Shown here: positions 11,777 through 22,500 of the stretch, piece after piece
Layout of the letters: every line of letters begins with the position of its first letter
Numbering within the stretch: the stretch's first letter is position 1
NCBI GenBank assembly: GCA_022559845.1
Contig: CM040123.1
Location: 301,866,642 to 301,930,641, forward strand
Direction of reading: 5' to 3'
Origin: Amorphophallus konjac
Lineage: Eukaryota > Streptophyta > Magnoliopsida > Alismatales > Araceae
DNA: 64,000 bases
The notes under the pieces: model-generated
Seen by the model: only the letters and a program-made list of their open reading frames with translations
What the model was told of the DNA's origin: nothing
Database searches by the model: none
Program-made: the position numbers and the translations under genes

Positions 11777-11994
11777 TTCATCATCATGATTTGCCGTCAT
11801 GGCATGCATTGCATTCATTGTTCCTTTGTGTTATTTGCCTATTTAATAAGGCTTACCCCCTTGACCAAAAATCAAGAACTGGTCACTTCTTAACTTACTA
11901 CAGGCAAGGGGTTAAGCCTAAAACAGATTTAATATGTTTCCTTGTTTATGTGTGTGCAGGGGTAGGTTGAAGATAATATTCAGCATTTCTATCA
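11777..11994. other. No gene seen
   Basis: A short stretch with a repeated TGCATTGCATTCATT-like word near 11800. Nothing coding or structured is supported. Confidence 0.4.
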
Positions 11995-12310
11995 CTGAAT
12001 GGTCCTCTGGCGACCGTTTTATCCCTTCCAACGGCCAACATCAGACCGTTCTATGCTTCACATGGCTTTATTCAGACCGTTCCCATCTCTAGCACTTTCA
12101 GGAATCAACGGTCCTTACTAAACCGTTCACAATCCAGAACGGTGCAGGCGTGGCCGTTCTATTCTGTCCACGGTCCATCGATAGACCGTTCCACTCCCCG
12201 AAGGTCTTTGTTCTTAACCCTCAGGTTGATCTTCTACGCGGCCAAGATCAGGCCGTTCAATTCAATGGAGCGGTTAGACTCCAATCGCTTATTTGACTGA
12301 GCGGTCTCAT
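11995..12310. repeat. Block A of CCGTTC/GAACGG and CGGTC/GACCG motifs
   Basis: About 14 copies of the word ACCGTT, CGGTC or their complements occur in 316 bp, many able to pair in opposite orientation. One is GGTCCATCGATAGACC (12172-12187), a one-mismatch copy of the perfect palindrome in block B. The block lies 3' of the DUF7745-like gene on the minus strand. Confidence 0.7.
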
Positions 12311-12461
12311 TGTGGGCAGTTTTCACCCTGATCCTATCTCAAATTCATTCAACCACATGCAAGAAAGGCCAAGCTCAAACCAATCCAATCATCTTATTCA
12401 TTCAAATGCAAACATTTCTAAGCATAAATCTCTGTCTCATCATCATGAAAAAGAAAATCAC

Positions 12462-13904
12462 TCAAATCCTCAAACGGGCATCCCCGCGAGGGCTAATCTC
12501 TCTCAGCTCTCTCACGTATGCCTGATACACCTCCTGGAGCTCTGTCACCTTCGCCGATAGGGAGAGCATCCTACTAACCTCCCACATGATCAGGGCGCTC
12601 CTGACTGTCTGCTCGTCCTCCTCTGACCCGAACCTCCTCGCCTGTAGCGCGGGAAGATGGGGTAGCGCTGGAAGTGTAGTCTGGGGTAGTCCAATCTGCA
12701 GGAAGCACCGGTGCGGGCTGTACATCGCCAGAGCAGTGTCACCCATGAGCCTCAAGTCCAAGCCAGACCTCCTACGAAGCCTGAGAGTAGTGCCGTGGAG
12801 GAAAGACGGGCACATCACGAACCGGTCCAGGGGCAAGGTGTTGATGTAGAGACGCCACTCGTCGCTCATCTTATTATCTGCCGTCCTACACTCCACCTCC
12901 TAAGAAAACCTGAAAGGACCACCAATGAAGAGCAAGGGATGGCTCCCGAAGATCTTGCTGACTGAGGTGACATCCTCCCTAGGAATGAACTTCATCCTAA
13001 CTCCCATCCAGCACTCTAGGAGAATCATAGAGCCAAACAATGGACCCCCTAGGGTAGCTGAGGTAAGACCTTCATATAGGTAGGCAAGGATGGCCTGGGA
13101 GATGGAAAGACCCTGCCACAGACCACTAATGGTGCTAAGGATGGGAACGTGTAAGACATAGTCGGCAGAGGGGAAGAGTATGGCCCCATACAAACAAATG
13201 GAAGCGGCCTTGGCTATGGCCTCGTACCACCCGCACTTATTCTTGCAATGTGCTATCACCCACTGGCTGAGAGGTAGTAGATGGATCTGGTGAGGGCCTA
13301 CTATGGTACGAATGTCCTTAGTACTAGGTATAAACTCTCCTAAGATAAGGGCAGGATCCACAGGGGCAACAGTGTGACAGACTAGATCCTCCTCGCCCAC
13401 CTTGGACCTGGGGAAAGACAAGTAGATCTCCACCTCCTATAGAAGGATGGTAGCCTCGAAAGATGGGAACATGAAAGTGTGGGTCTGGGGGTGCCATATC
13501 TCTACCAAGGCCGAAATGCTGTGGCAATCTAAAGAGAGCTTGGGGTAGTTCTTGGCTAACACTAGAAAAGGATGAAGGTGCTAGGACCTAAAGATGGACG
13601 TCACAGATATGGGTAACTCACGGATCATGGCAGCCATCCACTTTAAAGTGGAGTATTGTCTCGGGCCAGGGAGAAGCTGAAATGAAGAGAGGAAAAGAAA
13701 AAATAGGAAGGGCATGTGAGCTTTTTGAAGGAATTAATGTGAAATTTGATGAAATGGAATGGAGCTTACCTCTCTCATGGGGCTAGAGCTCAAATGCCCC
13801 AGGATGGCGGACATCCGTTGTAGCATGTCGTGCTCTTTTCTAGCCAGCTTTGGACCTTGGTAGGCCACCTCACCCATGGAGCTCCTTTCCAAGGCCCTCT
13901 TCAT
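12462..13904 (-). pseudogene. DUF7745-like (plant mobile-domain-like) two-exon pseudogene
   Basis: Read on -, an ATG at 13904 opens a 45-codon exon (MKRALERSSMGEV...) that ends at 13770 with AG|GTAAGC. A 93-bp intron (13769-13677) ends in a pyrimidine-rich tract and TTTCAG. Exon 2 runs in the same frame to a TGA at 12462, giving about 450 codons. Visible motifs are IWHPQTHTFMFP, EVEIYLSFP, AAKAASICLYGAILFP, AYLYEGLTSATLGG and MILLECWM, then YSPHRCFLQIG near the end. Their order resembles DUF7745, a plant family of mostly transposon-related proteins; I know it from pattern, not a search. Three in-frame TAG codons (13581, 13437, 12900) interrupt it, each at a place where Gln (CAG) would fit. 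Function is unknown. Confidence 0.7.
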
Positions 13905-14129
13905 GATGTTTTAAGCAAGATTGAGAAGGGTTTCGAGGCTTGAAAGAGGGTGGATGTGTGAAGAACGAATTTGGAGTCCCCTTTTTACTTATAGAGCTTG
14001 GTTAGAGGCCTAAGCCCACTAGAATTGAGGTTGGATAAGCCTAGATTGGGTTAAGATAGAGTTTGGGTTGATTTGGGGCACCTATCCTCGGGTTAGGACT
14101 CTCCAAGAGAGTCCCGTGCGGACTCTTAA
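13905..14129. other. Upstream (5') flank of the DUF7745-like gene
   Basis: No gene seen. It lies upstream of the minus-strand gene, before palindrome block B; any promoter would be here, but no clear TATA box was found. Confidence 0.4.
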
Positions 14130-14415
14130 GGCGTACGTGTACCCGGTCTATCGATAGACCGCTCTGGTCAGTGAATAATGTGATGAAGACCGTGCAGTAA
14201 TCTTTTACACAGTTCAAATCTTGGCATTTGCACGGTCTCAGATAAGTCATTATGTTATACGGATGGTAACATCTGAACCGTTCTATCCTTTGAATGGACA
14301 AAAGTGGACCATTTAACATCTTCTTTGGTTTCTAGCCGAATGGCTTTTAACGGTACAAAGGAAGGTCGTGTAGTGTACTGGAGCGGTCCTATTGACGACC
14401 GTGTAGAAACCTGAA
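14130..14415. repeat. Block B of CGGTC/GACCG palindromes
   Basis: GGTCTATCGATAGACC (14145-14160) is a perfect 16-bp palindrome and differs by one base from 12172-12187 in block A. More GACCG, CGGTC, ACCGTT and AACGGT words follow to 14410. Blocks A and B flank the DUF7745-like gene, which may mean both belong to LTRs or ends of one older element. Confidence 0.7.
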
Positions 14416-14449
14416 GCCTCATTTTTCACCCTCTTGCACCAATCTCACT

Positions 14450-14680
14450 CAAGTCGTGGCGTCTCTCTCTCCCACTCACTGTTTGGCGTCTCTCTCTCCG
14501 GCTGACTGATCGACGTCTCTCTCTCCCACTCACTATTTGTCACCTCTCTCTCACTCACTCGTTTGTCATCTCTCACTCGCATCGTGTCGTCTCTCTCTCA
14601 CTCTCGTGTGTCGTCTCTCTCTCTCACTCACTCATGTCCATCTCTCTCTCCCACTCGCTCGTGTCAGGTTAGTAGTCGTA
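14450..14680. repeat. CT-rich tandem repeat
   Basis: Degenerate units of about 25-35 bp such as TCGTCTCTCTCTC followed by CCACTCACT repeat about seven times. On the minus strand this is a GA-rich tract in the 5' flank of the DUF7745-like gene. Confidence 0.8.
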
Positions 14681-14799
14681 GTTAGTTAGTTAGTGTCAAG
14701 CATTTACATCCATTCATACATTCATTCACAAAAATCAAACAAAAAAACATATCATATCACTATCATATCCATATGTGCAAAAGTCGGCTCAAGGTACAA

Positions 14800-16384
14800 A
14801 GTCAAGCCTGTCCCTCCCCCTCCGATCTATCGCTGTCCCCGGCTCCCTCGTACCTCTTCGGTGGCGGGGCCACCGTAGAGCTCACCTCCTCTCGGGGTCG
14901 TCAGCGCCTCTCCTCCTCCTCGTTCCTACGGCGACCGGAAGAACATGTGAAGTAAGTCCTGTAAGAGCTACCGTGTGTGCCGCTCGGAGCACCGCTGCGC
15001 TCTGGCCTCCGGGTCATCTTCTCGAATGCCCGAACCTCACCTCTCAGCTCGGGTGCCTCTAACTGAGCCCGCTCCACCTCGGCTCGGAAAGGTTGGCCTC
15101 TGCCTCCCAGGCTCGAAGAAGCTCCGTCTCCGCTGTCCCGGCGCGGGAGTGCTCCATCTCTGCATAGAGGCGTGAAGCCTCTGCTACGTCTGCACATAGA
15201 GCTGCGGCCTCAGCACGGAATCGCTCCATGTCCTCCCACAGTCGAGCGGCCTCGCCCAGTGACGCGGTCAGCTCGATCATCTGCATATGCATGCATCATG
15301 GTCAGTCAATTGCATTTCATAACCACAAGCATTAAGGGAAAGTGTAGTAGTTGCTTATCCTCTCAGCGAGAGCCCCCTCGGCAGCCTCTTCCCGTGCGAC
15401 TATCCTCGCGAACTCGGCTTCCCGCTCAGCTCGGTCGGCCGGAGTGTGGGAAGAAGAAGAAGGTGCGTCAGTCCCCTGGCGCTGGGCTCCCTTAGCTCGC
15501 TGCATCCAAAACTCCAGGTCAGTCAGTCACATGCATAATCATAAACATTTGCATAATTTAAGAGTTTAGGGTTTAAGGAAACTCACCAGAAGGCTCAGGG
15601 CCTGTCGTGCCTCGTCCCGCTCCTGAATAGTCGAGTGAAGAAGCCCCTGTAGCTCTGCAATCCTCCCCTCAGGGTCGATCTGCATTTAGGAAGTCCGAGC
15701 ATCAGTGCATAATCATATCGAAAGCATAATAGAAAGCATTTAAAGTTAGAAGTCATACCGGTCGACGGACACCACGGAACACCTGGTCCCTGTAGTGCCG
15801 GGCGTAGGCCATGTAGTAGGCCTCCTCGCTATCCGCCCGGGTGGTCACCACCCGCCCGTGCACTGCATAGTCTGCTATCTGCTCCGCGGCTCGCTCTCTC
15901 TAGTCTACCACTGTAGCTAACCCTCTGGGGTGTCGCCCAACGCGCTCCTCTGGCTTTTCGGGTGTCGAAAACTCAACCACTGGCTGATGGACGCCGGTCG
16001 TCCTCATCACCAGTCGGTGGTGGAGCGGCTCCAATACATTCATGCAGTGCAGCCACACATCTCGGCCTGAGTAGGCGAGGGCCGCCACTACCCACGGCTG
16101 ACCCTCGTGCCCCTTGCTCGTGTAAGGTGTCCACCGAACCTGTCCACCAAATAGGAAAATTGCATTAGCATCATAAGCACATAGATTGCATTTAATTAGA
16201 GAGCTTGAGTTTAGAGTCGTACCGAAGCAAAAGGTAGGGTGTCTCGATCATCCGGGATCCCCCGGACCTGTCTCCGAAGGGATCCCATCTCTCGTGGAGC
16301 GGTTCATCGCCTGGCGATGGGCAGCCGCTCTGGATATGTCTCATCACCTCTCCCGAGCTTACGTAGGTGCACGTAGGACCACAC
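14800..16384 (-). pseudogene. Plant mobile domain gene, exons 2 to 6 (decayed)
   Basis: Five exons on - are joined by short introns. Exon 2 is 16384-16223, exon 3 16139-15759, exon 4 15679-15587, exon 5 15499 to about 15360, exon 6 from 15280 down to about 14800. Introns 2, 3 and 4 are 83, 79 and 87 bp, GT-AG, phase 0. Exon 2 continues the plant mobile domain of exon 1 (LLQ|VWSYVHLRKLG, then RR*TAPR). Exons 4 to 6 encode a Glu/Ala/Arg-rich coiled coil (AEFARIVAREEAAEGALAER, then MIELTASLGEAARLWEDMER). Faults: TGA at 16304 and TAG at 15900, both where Trp is expected, a GT to GA change in the intron 5 donor (15359), and a frameshift near 15090. Such proteins include MAIL1/MAIN and many transposon-borne relatives; which this is cannot be told. 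Confidence 0.75.
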
Positions 16385-16414
16385 CTGCATTGCATTTCAC
16401 CAAAAATCATCATA

Positions 16415-16419
16415 TAGCA
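16415..16419. repeat. Target-site duplication TAGCA (left) of Tekay-1
   Basis: TAGCA precedes the left LTR and is repeated at 27177-27181 straight after the right LTR, as expected for a 5-bp integrase cut. Confidence 0.95.
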
Positions 16420-17868
16420 TGTCACGCCCCGAGCGCGGAAGATACCCGGAGATGCGCGACGTGTCTATATCAATCATGTCAATCAGAGTGGTCGTGTATT
16501 CGACACAAAGATAGAGATGCGCAAAATAGCAAGATAACCCAATCCTTTATTTCATAACGGATAGACTATTACAAATCCAATACTCTGTTTAATAAAAAGG
16601 AAAAGAATACATATTTGGCTCAAGGAACTATAGGAAAGACTAGACGATACTTGAGCAGCTCTATCACTTTCACTCTTGAACATTCCCATCCGATTGACTT
16701 CCATCGTCGTCGGACTTACCTGAAAAGTACAAAGGGACAAACGGAATGAGCGAACGCTCAGTAGGAAATTATATCTCAAGTACTAGCAAGGGGTTTAAGT
16801 AATTACATTTTCATGAATGCAATAAAGCTATGCATGCTCGCATGAAACGACAAGATAGAGAGGATGTAATATCAAGGAAATAAGATGAACTTACCATGAA
16901 CTTTCAACAAGATAACAAGTTTATTCAAGATATTCAAGCAAGTACAATTATCGAGTCATGTCAAGAACTTTGGCTATCAGGTATCAAGCAAGTAAATTAC
17001 CCTCTTTCGGGCCACGCATTTCATGTAAAGTCAAGTACGATTCAAGTACAAGATGTGTGTGGAATGTCCAATCAAGCAAGTCAAGTACTCGGTATAATGC
17101 CAGATACCTTATCATTTTAACTCCCATGGGCACAAGTACTTTCGGGTGCTCCTCCCAGGACCAGATCGGGCCCTATATGCGCAGGCATTTATCATGTGTT
17201 TTGACATCCACTCTTGTTTATAGCCAACATAGAATTTCAATAATCAAGCTTGTAGACACGTATGACAACTTTGATAGAATAGAGTCCAAAATATGACAAA
17301 GGACATAGAATGGCGATAATAACGGTATAATCACGATATCGATAAAACTAGGTAGAATATGATTCCCTTAACTTGGGTACCATGACAAATCAGTATGGAC
17401 ATTCTTTATATAGAATTGAGGTCCACATGAACAGTATATCAAAGGTAAGATACCCTCATTCTTATCATAGAATTGAGGTTTACAAGAACGACATGATATG
17501 GCATGATATCATCATCCCATTAAGAACTTCTTATGATATACTCTTTGTATAATCATAAGGGCCGGTATCCCATGTTTCTTTAGAGTGACATGGCATCAAT
17601 GGTGTAATGGGTTTTTAGGGTACAACCAGCTCAGTCGGCCTTGAGGGAATCCAAGGCTACGAGGAGTCTTACGGAGGTCTCTATGACTAACTCGCTAGTC
17701 CAAAGGAACGGAATGTCCAATGGAGAGCTTGTATGTCAATGAGAGTTGTGTGTGATCGATAAATCAACATGAAACGTGGGACTATACTCACGGAGTGGAA
17801 AATAGTGCCGATATATATATATTATGATATATAAAACCATCGGTTAGCAAATCAGTTTATAGTAAAAT

Positions 17869-19378
17869 AACGACTTAGGTCAAGTCGTTTCTCAAGTAAT
17901 TAACGCCTAACAGAAGGGCGTTTACATATGGTCCGTTTTGCAGAATTTTCAATAATTCAATAATTTATCTAAGACGCGCCTTCGGAAGGGGCGTTTCTTC
18001 AGAAGTTGACGACTACTGTAGCAGGCATCTTTTTATTTACAATTTTTTTTTCAAAACATATTTATTTTCAGAAATTATCAAAAACGCGCCCTTGGCAGGG
18101 GCGTTAATCATTAAGTTCTTATTTTCACAGAATATATATTCCAGGATTTTAACAGATACGCGCCCTAGTAAGGGGCGTTTATTTTTAATTCACGTCCTGT
18201 GATGGGGCGTTACCACATGGAAAACGACCTAGTCTAGGTCGTGAATTCAAGAAATATCAGGAATTTACATGATCAGCAAGATTTGCACGATAATCAAGGA
18301 TAACAATCATATAGTCATGACAGGAAAATTGGCAGGAATTCAGATGCAGTATATTAGGTTTGATGTTTCACGTTTATTGACTTTTAACCGTTAACAATTA
18401 TTGATTTGATTTCATGTAATTGCATGGATAATTAGTTCTTAAGATTTACATGAAATTAACGCCTGTGTACAGGGCGTCAAATATGAAATTGACGACCTGG
18501 GCAGGGTCGTGTCTTGTAAAATAGCGCCCTAGTAAGGGGCGTCTCTTTCAAAATATTGCAGAAACATAATAAAACCATATTAAACCGTATGCATGTCATG
18601 TCAATACGTATATAAGTCTTGTCTTAATTTATTTGGGCTACAGTAACTTGAGAAAATCCTACCTTAAGAGTTGATTTGGAGATGACCGTGAGGGATTTGT
18701 AAGGATCAATGATGCTGCAGACGTTGGATGAATCCTACAGAGGATAGATTGAAGATATTAGTTTCCTTGAAATCCATGGACTGTAGGTAGAGGAAGGGGT
18801 ACTTACACACGGATGAAGAACTCTTGTTCCTCAAACGCCCGAGCCTCTTAACCTGTTAATAAGAGAAGAAGAATAATCAATATTCTTCATGCGACTGTAA
18901 ACAGAAGAAGAAAAAAAATAGAAGAACATATGTTCTTCACGTACCTGCAGCAGTAGTTCGTCCAAATAGTTTTAGGGTTGGCCGAACGAGAGTTTTTATA
19001 GGATTTTGGGTGTCCTATTAGGGTTAGTGATTGTGTGGAAGCAATACTTCTATGATAGAGTCATTACCACGTTTGAACTCTTTCTAATGCTTATCACTTA
19101 CCCTGGATAAGTTCTGGGTTCGAACGGTTCACGAACTGAATTAACGCCTTAGGTAAGGGCGTCGATTCTTTAATTAACGACCTAGTTCAGGTCGTTTCTT
19201 AAGAAACGTCTTGGATAAGGGCGTTCCTTGTTTTTGAAACATGCCCCATATATGGGCATTTCTATTACTTGCCTATTTGGTCGTGAGAGTTGACGACCGC
19301 ACGTGTGGGCGTCCTTTCTTTAGTCACGCCTTTGATAGAGGCGTTTCTTTTTGAATTAACGCCCTAATAAGAGGCGTT
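17869..19378. repeat. Array of 18 short hairpins in the Tekay-1 3' LTR
   Basis: Eighteen imperfect inverted repeats of about 19-23 bp with arms of 6-9 bp. Starts are at about 17869, 17902, 17974, 18008, 18083, 18158, 18191, 18224, 18459, 18491, 18522, 19143, 19176, 19204, 19239, 19291, 19325 and 19358. Example: ACGACCTAGTCTAGGTCGT at 18224. Arms are of three types, ACGCCC/GGGCGT, ACGACC/GGTCGT and ACGACTT/AAGTCGT, each paired with its own complement. Loops differ in sequence. They lie both upstream and downstream of the TATA box. Confidence 0.9.
18993..19000 (-). promoter_or_regulatory. TATA box of the Tekay-1 LTR (left copy)
   Basis: TATAAAAA on -, 493 bp from the LTR start, preceded by CAAAATCC. 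The right LTR has it at 26677-26684. The equivalent site in Tekay-2 is TATAAATA. This would put the RNA start some 30 bp further on and leave a very long R-U5 leader of about 2.5 kb. Confidence 0.65.
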
Positions 19379-19492
19379 ATTTTAATTTTATTTTACTTCA
19401 TCTAATTAACCCTATTCTTATTATCTGTATTACTACTGTAATATATATATGTTTTAATTTATTTCAAATATTCATTTATCAGGGTTGCTACA

Positions 19493-19505
19493 CCCTCCCC
19501 CACTT
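19493..19505 (-). promoter_or_regulatory. Polypurine tract of Tekay-1
   Basis: AAGTGGGGGAGGG on - directly before the 3' LTR start TGTAGC. The same tract stands before the Tekay-2 3' LTR. Confidence 0.9.
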
Positions 19506-19575
19506 AAAAAGAATTTGGTCCCCAAATTAAATATATATATAATTATACATGTGGAGAGCGTAGAACATATACCTC

Positions 19576-22500
19576 TTAGAATAACTCGGGAAATCGTTTC
19601 TTCGTAGATTCTTCGGTCTCCCATGTCGCTTCTCGTTCGGGATTCTTATTCCATTGCACCTTGAGCATGGGAATAACCTTATTCGTTAGAGCTCGTATTT
19701 CTCGATCCAAGATCTTCATAGGCTTCTGTTCATATGTGAGATCTTTCTGGATCACCAGATCTCCATGTTCAATAATATGACATGGATCGTGCACGTACTT
19801 CTTCAACATGGATATGTGAAATACATTATGTACCTCGGACAATTGAGGAGGTAATGCGATGCGATAAGCAACCTCGCCAACTCTTTCGAGTATCTCAAAT
19901 GGTCCGATTAATCTTGGCGTAAGCTTGCCCTTAACACCAAATCTTCGTATGCCACGTCCAGGCGATATCTTGAGAAATACATGATCTCCGATATGGAATT
20001 CAAGATCTCTTCTTCTTGTATCTGCATAAGTCTTTTGTCTGGTCTGAGCAACTTGTAATCTTTCCCTGATTACTTGTATCTTCTCGGTTGTATCCCTTAC
20101 CATGTCTGGACCTAATAGTTGTTTTTCTCCAACTTCGTTCCAACATATGGGAGATCGGCAACTCCTTCCGTATAAGGCTTCGAAAGGTGCCATTTGGATA
20201 CTAGCTTGGTAGCTATTATTATATGCAAATTCAACTAAAGGTAAGTGGTCATGCCAGCTTCCTCCAAAGTCAATAATGCATGCTCTCAGCATATCTTCAA
20301 CAACCTGGTTAGTTCTCTCGGTCTGACCATCCGTTTGTGGGTGAAAAGCAGTACTAAAGTTGAGCCTTGTCCCCAACGAATGTTGTAATCCCTTCCAAAA
20401 ATGAGAAGTAAAACGGGGATCTCTATCAGACACGATTGAGACAGGAATTCCATGTATCCTGACTATTTCTTTGATGTATAGTGCAGCTAGCACATCAATT
20501 GACCATCGGCTTTTGATTGGCAAGAAATGTGCCGATTTAGTCAATCGGTCAATGATAACCCAGATTCCATCATGTCCTCCTTTAGATTTAGACAAACCCA
20601 TGATGAAGTCCATACCAATATCCTCCCATTTCCACTTAGGAATATCTAGAGGATGTAGTTTTCCCGCAGGCTTTTGGTGTTCCGCCTTGACCTGTTGGCA
20701 TGTGAGACAGCGTGATACATAGTCCGCTATTTCTCTTTTCATATTAGGCCACCAAAAGTTCCTCTTTACATCTTGGTACATTTTGGTTGATCCTGGATGA
20801 ATAGTGTACCTTGATCGGTGAGCTTCATCTAAGACCTTCTTCTTTAATTCCGGACAATCAGGTATACAAGTTCTATCTTTGAACGATAATCTTCCATCAG
20901 AAGTTAGTTGAAAATCAGATTGTCCTTCTAATCTGCCCTTGATTTCTACTAACATAGGATCATCATCCTGAAGTGTTTGTATCTCAGATAACAAATCTGA
21001 CTGTATGCTTACATGAGATAGTGGGACAAATTTGGATTCCATGTCCAAGCTTATATTGAGCTCGGAGAATTTTTCAAGTAACCTCCATTCTTGCATCATA
21101 CAATTTGCTATCATTGCTCTCGGCTTTCGACTAAGGGCGTCAGCAACATAATTACCCTTTCCGGGATGGTATTGTATATTGAAGTCGAAGTCCTTGAGAT
21201 ATTCTAGCCAGCGTCTTTGTCTCATGTTTAGCTCCTTTTGTGAAAATAGATATTTGAGACTTTTGTGATCGGAGTATACAGTAAACTGTGCTCCATATAA
21301 GTAGTGTCTCCATATCTTTAGGGTAAATACTACCGCGGCCAGTTCTAAGTCATGGACGGGGTAATTCTCCTCATGCTTCTTCAGCTGACGTGAAGAGTAT
21401 GCTATGACCTTTCCTTGTTGCATTAGGACACATCCGAGACCAATGCCAGAAGCATCAGTGTAGACCTCGAATTTCTCTCCTTCTATCGGTAGAGCTAAGA
21501 CCGGAGCTGTGGTGAGATGATCCTTGAGAGTTTGAAAACTTCTTTCACATTCCTCACTCCATTCGTATCGGATCTCCTTGCGAGTTAACCTTGTAAGGGG
21601 CACGGCGATCTTAGAGAAATCTTTGATGAATCGCCGATAATAGCCTGCAAGACCTAAGAAACTTCTGATCTCGCTTGCATTAGTGGGTCTTTCCTAGTTT
21701 CTTACAGCTTCAACCTTCGACGGATCTACAGATAAACCGTCCTTGGATATGACATGTCCGAGAAAAGCCACTTCTTCAAGCCAGAACTCGCATTTGCTGA
21801 GTTTAGCATATAATTGATTTGTCCTCAAGACTTGCAATGCAATCCTCAAATGCTCTTCATGTTCTTCCTTAGTCTTAGAATATATCAATATATCATCAAT
21901 GAAGACTACTATGAATTGATCCAAGTAAGGCCTGAATATGCTATTCATTAACTGCATAAAGGCAGCAGGGGCATTTGTTAGTCCAAAAGGCATAACAACA
22001 AATTCGTAATGGCCATACCTGCTTCTGAATGCGGTCTTGTGAATGTCATCATCCTTGATTCTTAATTGATGATATCCCGACCTGAGATCAATCTTGGAGA
22101 AATATTTGGATCCTGAAATCTGATCAAATAACTCATCGATTCTCGGCAGTGGATACTTGTTCTTGATAGTAAGATGATTCAACTGTCGATAGTCGATACA
22201 CAATCTCATGGATCCATCCTTCTTCTTTACAAATAAGACTGGTGCTCCCCACGGGGAAGTACTTGGTCTAATAAACCATTTTCGGATTAGTTCCATCAAC
22301 TGCTCCTTCAACTCCTTGAGTTCAGCAGAGGACATTCTATATGGTGCCTTTGAAACAGGACCAGCACCAGGGACTAAGTCAATGGTGAAGGCCACTTCTC
22401 TTTGAGGGGGTAATCCCGGCAAATCTTCTGGAAATACGTCTGGGAATTCTCGTACTACTTGAACGTCTTCTATCTTGGTTTCCTTAGCTTCTTTAATAGT

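Larger units (their letters stand above)
16420..19492 (-). repeat. 3' LTR of Tekay-1 (3073 bp)
   Basis: On + it begins TGTCACGCCCC and ends GGTTGCTACA; read on - that is TGTAGC...GTGACA, with TG..CA ends. It includes a TATA box, the hairpin array at 17869-19378 and GAAGAAC palindromes near 18820-18945. Confidence 0.97.

Noticed and set aside
14901..15495. Plus-strand ORFs over the GC-rich stretch
   Set aside because: They are shadows of the minus-strand coiled-coil exons, which have matching splice sites and phase.
16896..17296. Small ORFs (74 and 112 codons) repeated exactly at 24580-24980 as possible genes
   Set aside because: They are within the two LTRs of Tekay-1, so duplication is explained by the LTRs; there is no known domain and the corresponding Tekay-2 region is not open.
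17869..19378. A CRISPR-like array of spaced repeats
   Set aside because: The repeats are individually palindromic, differ from one another and have irregular spacing (tens to hundreds of bp). They lie in a plant LTR with no cas genes.
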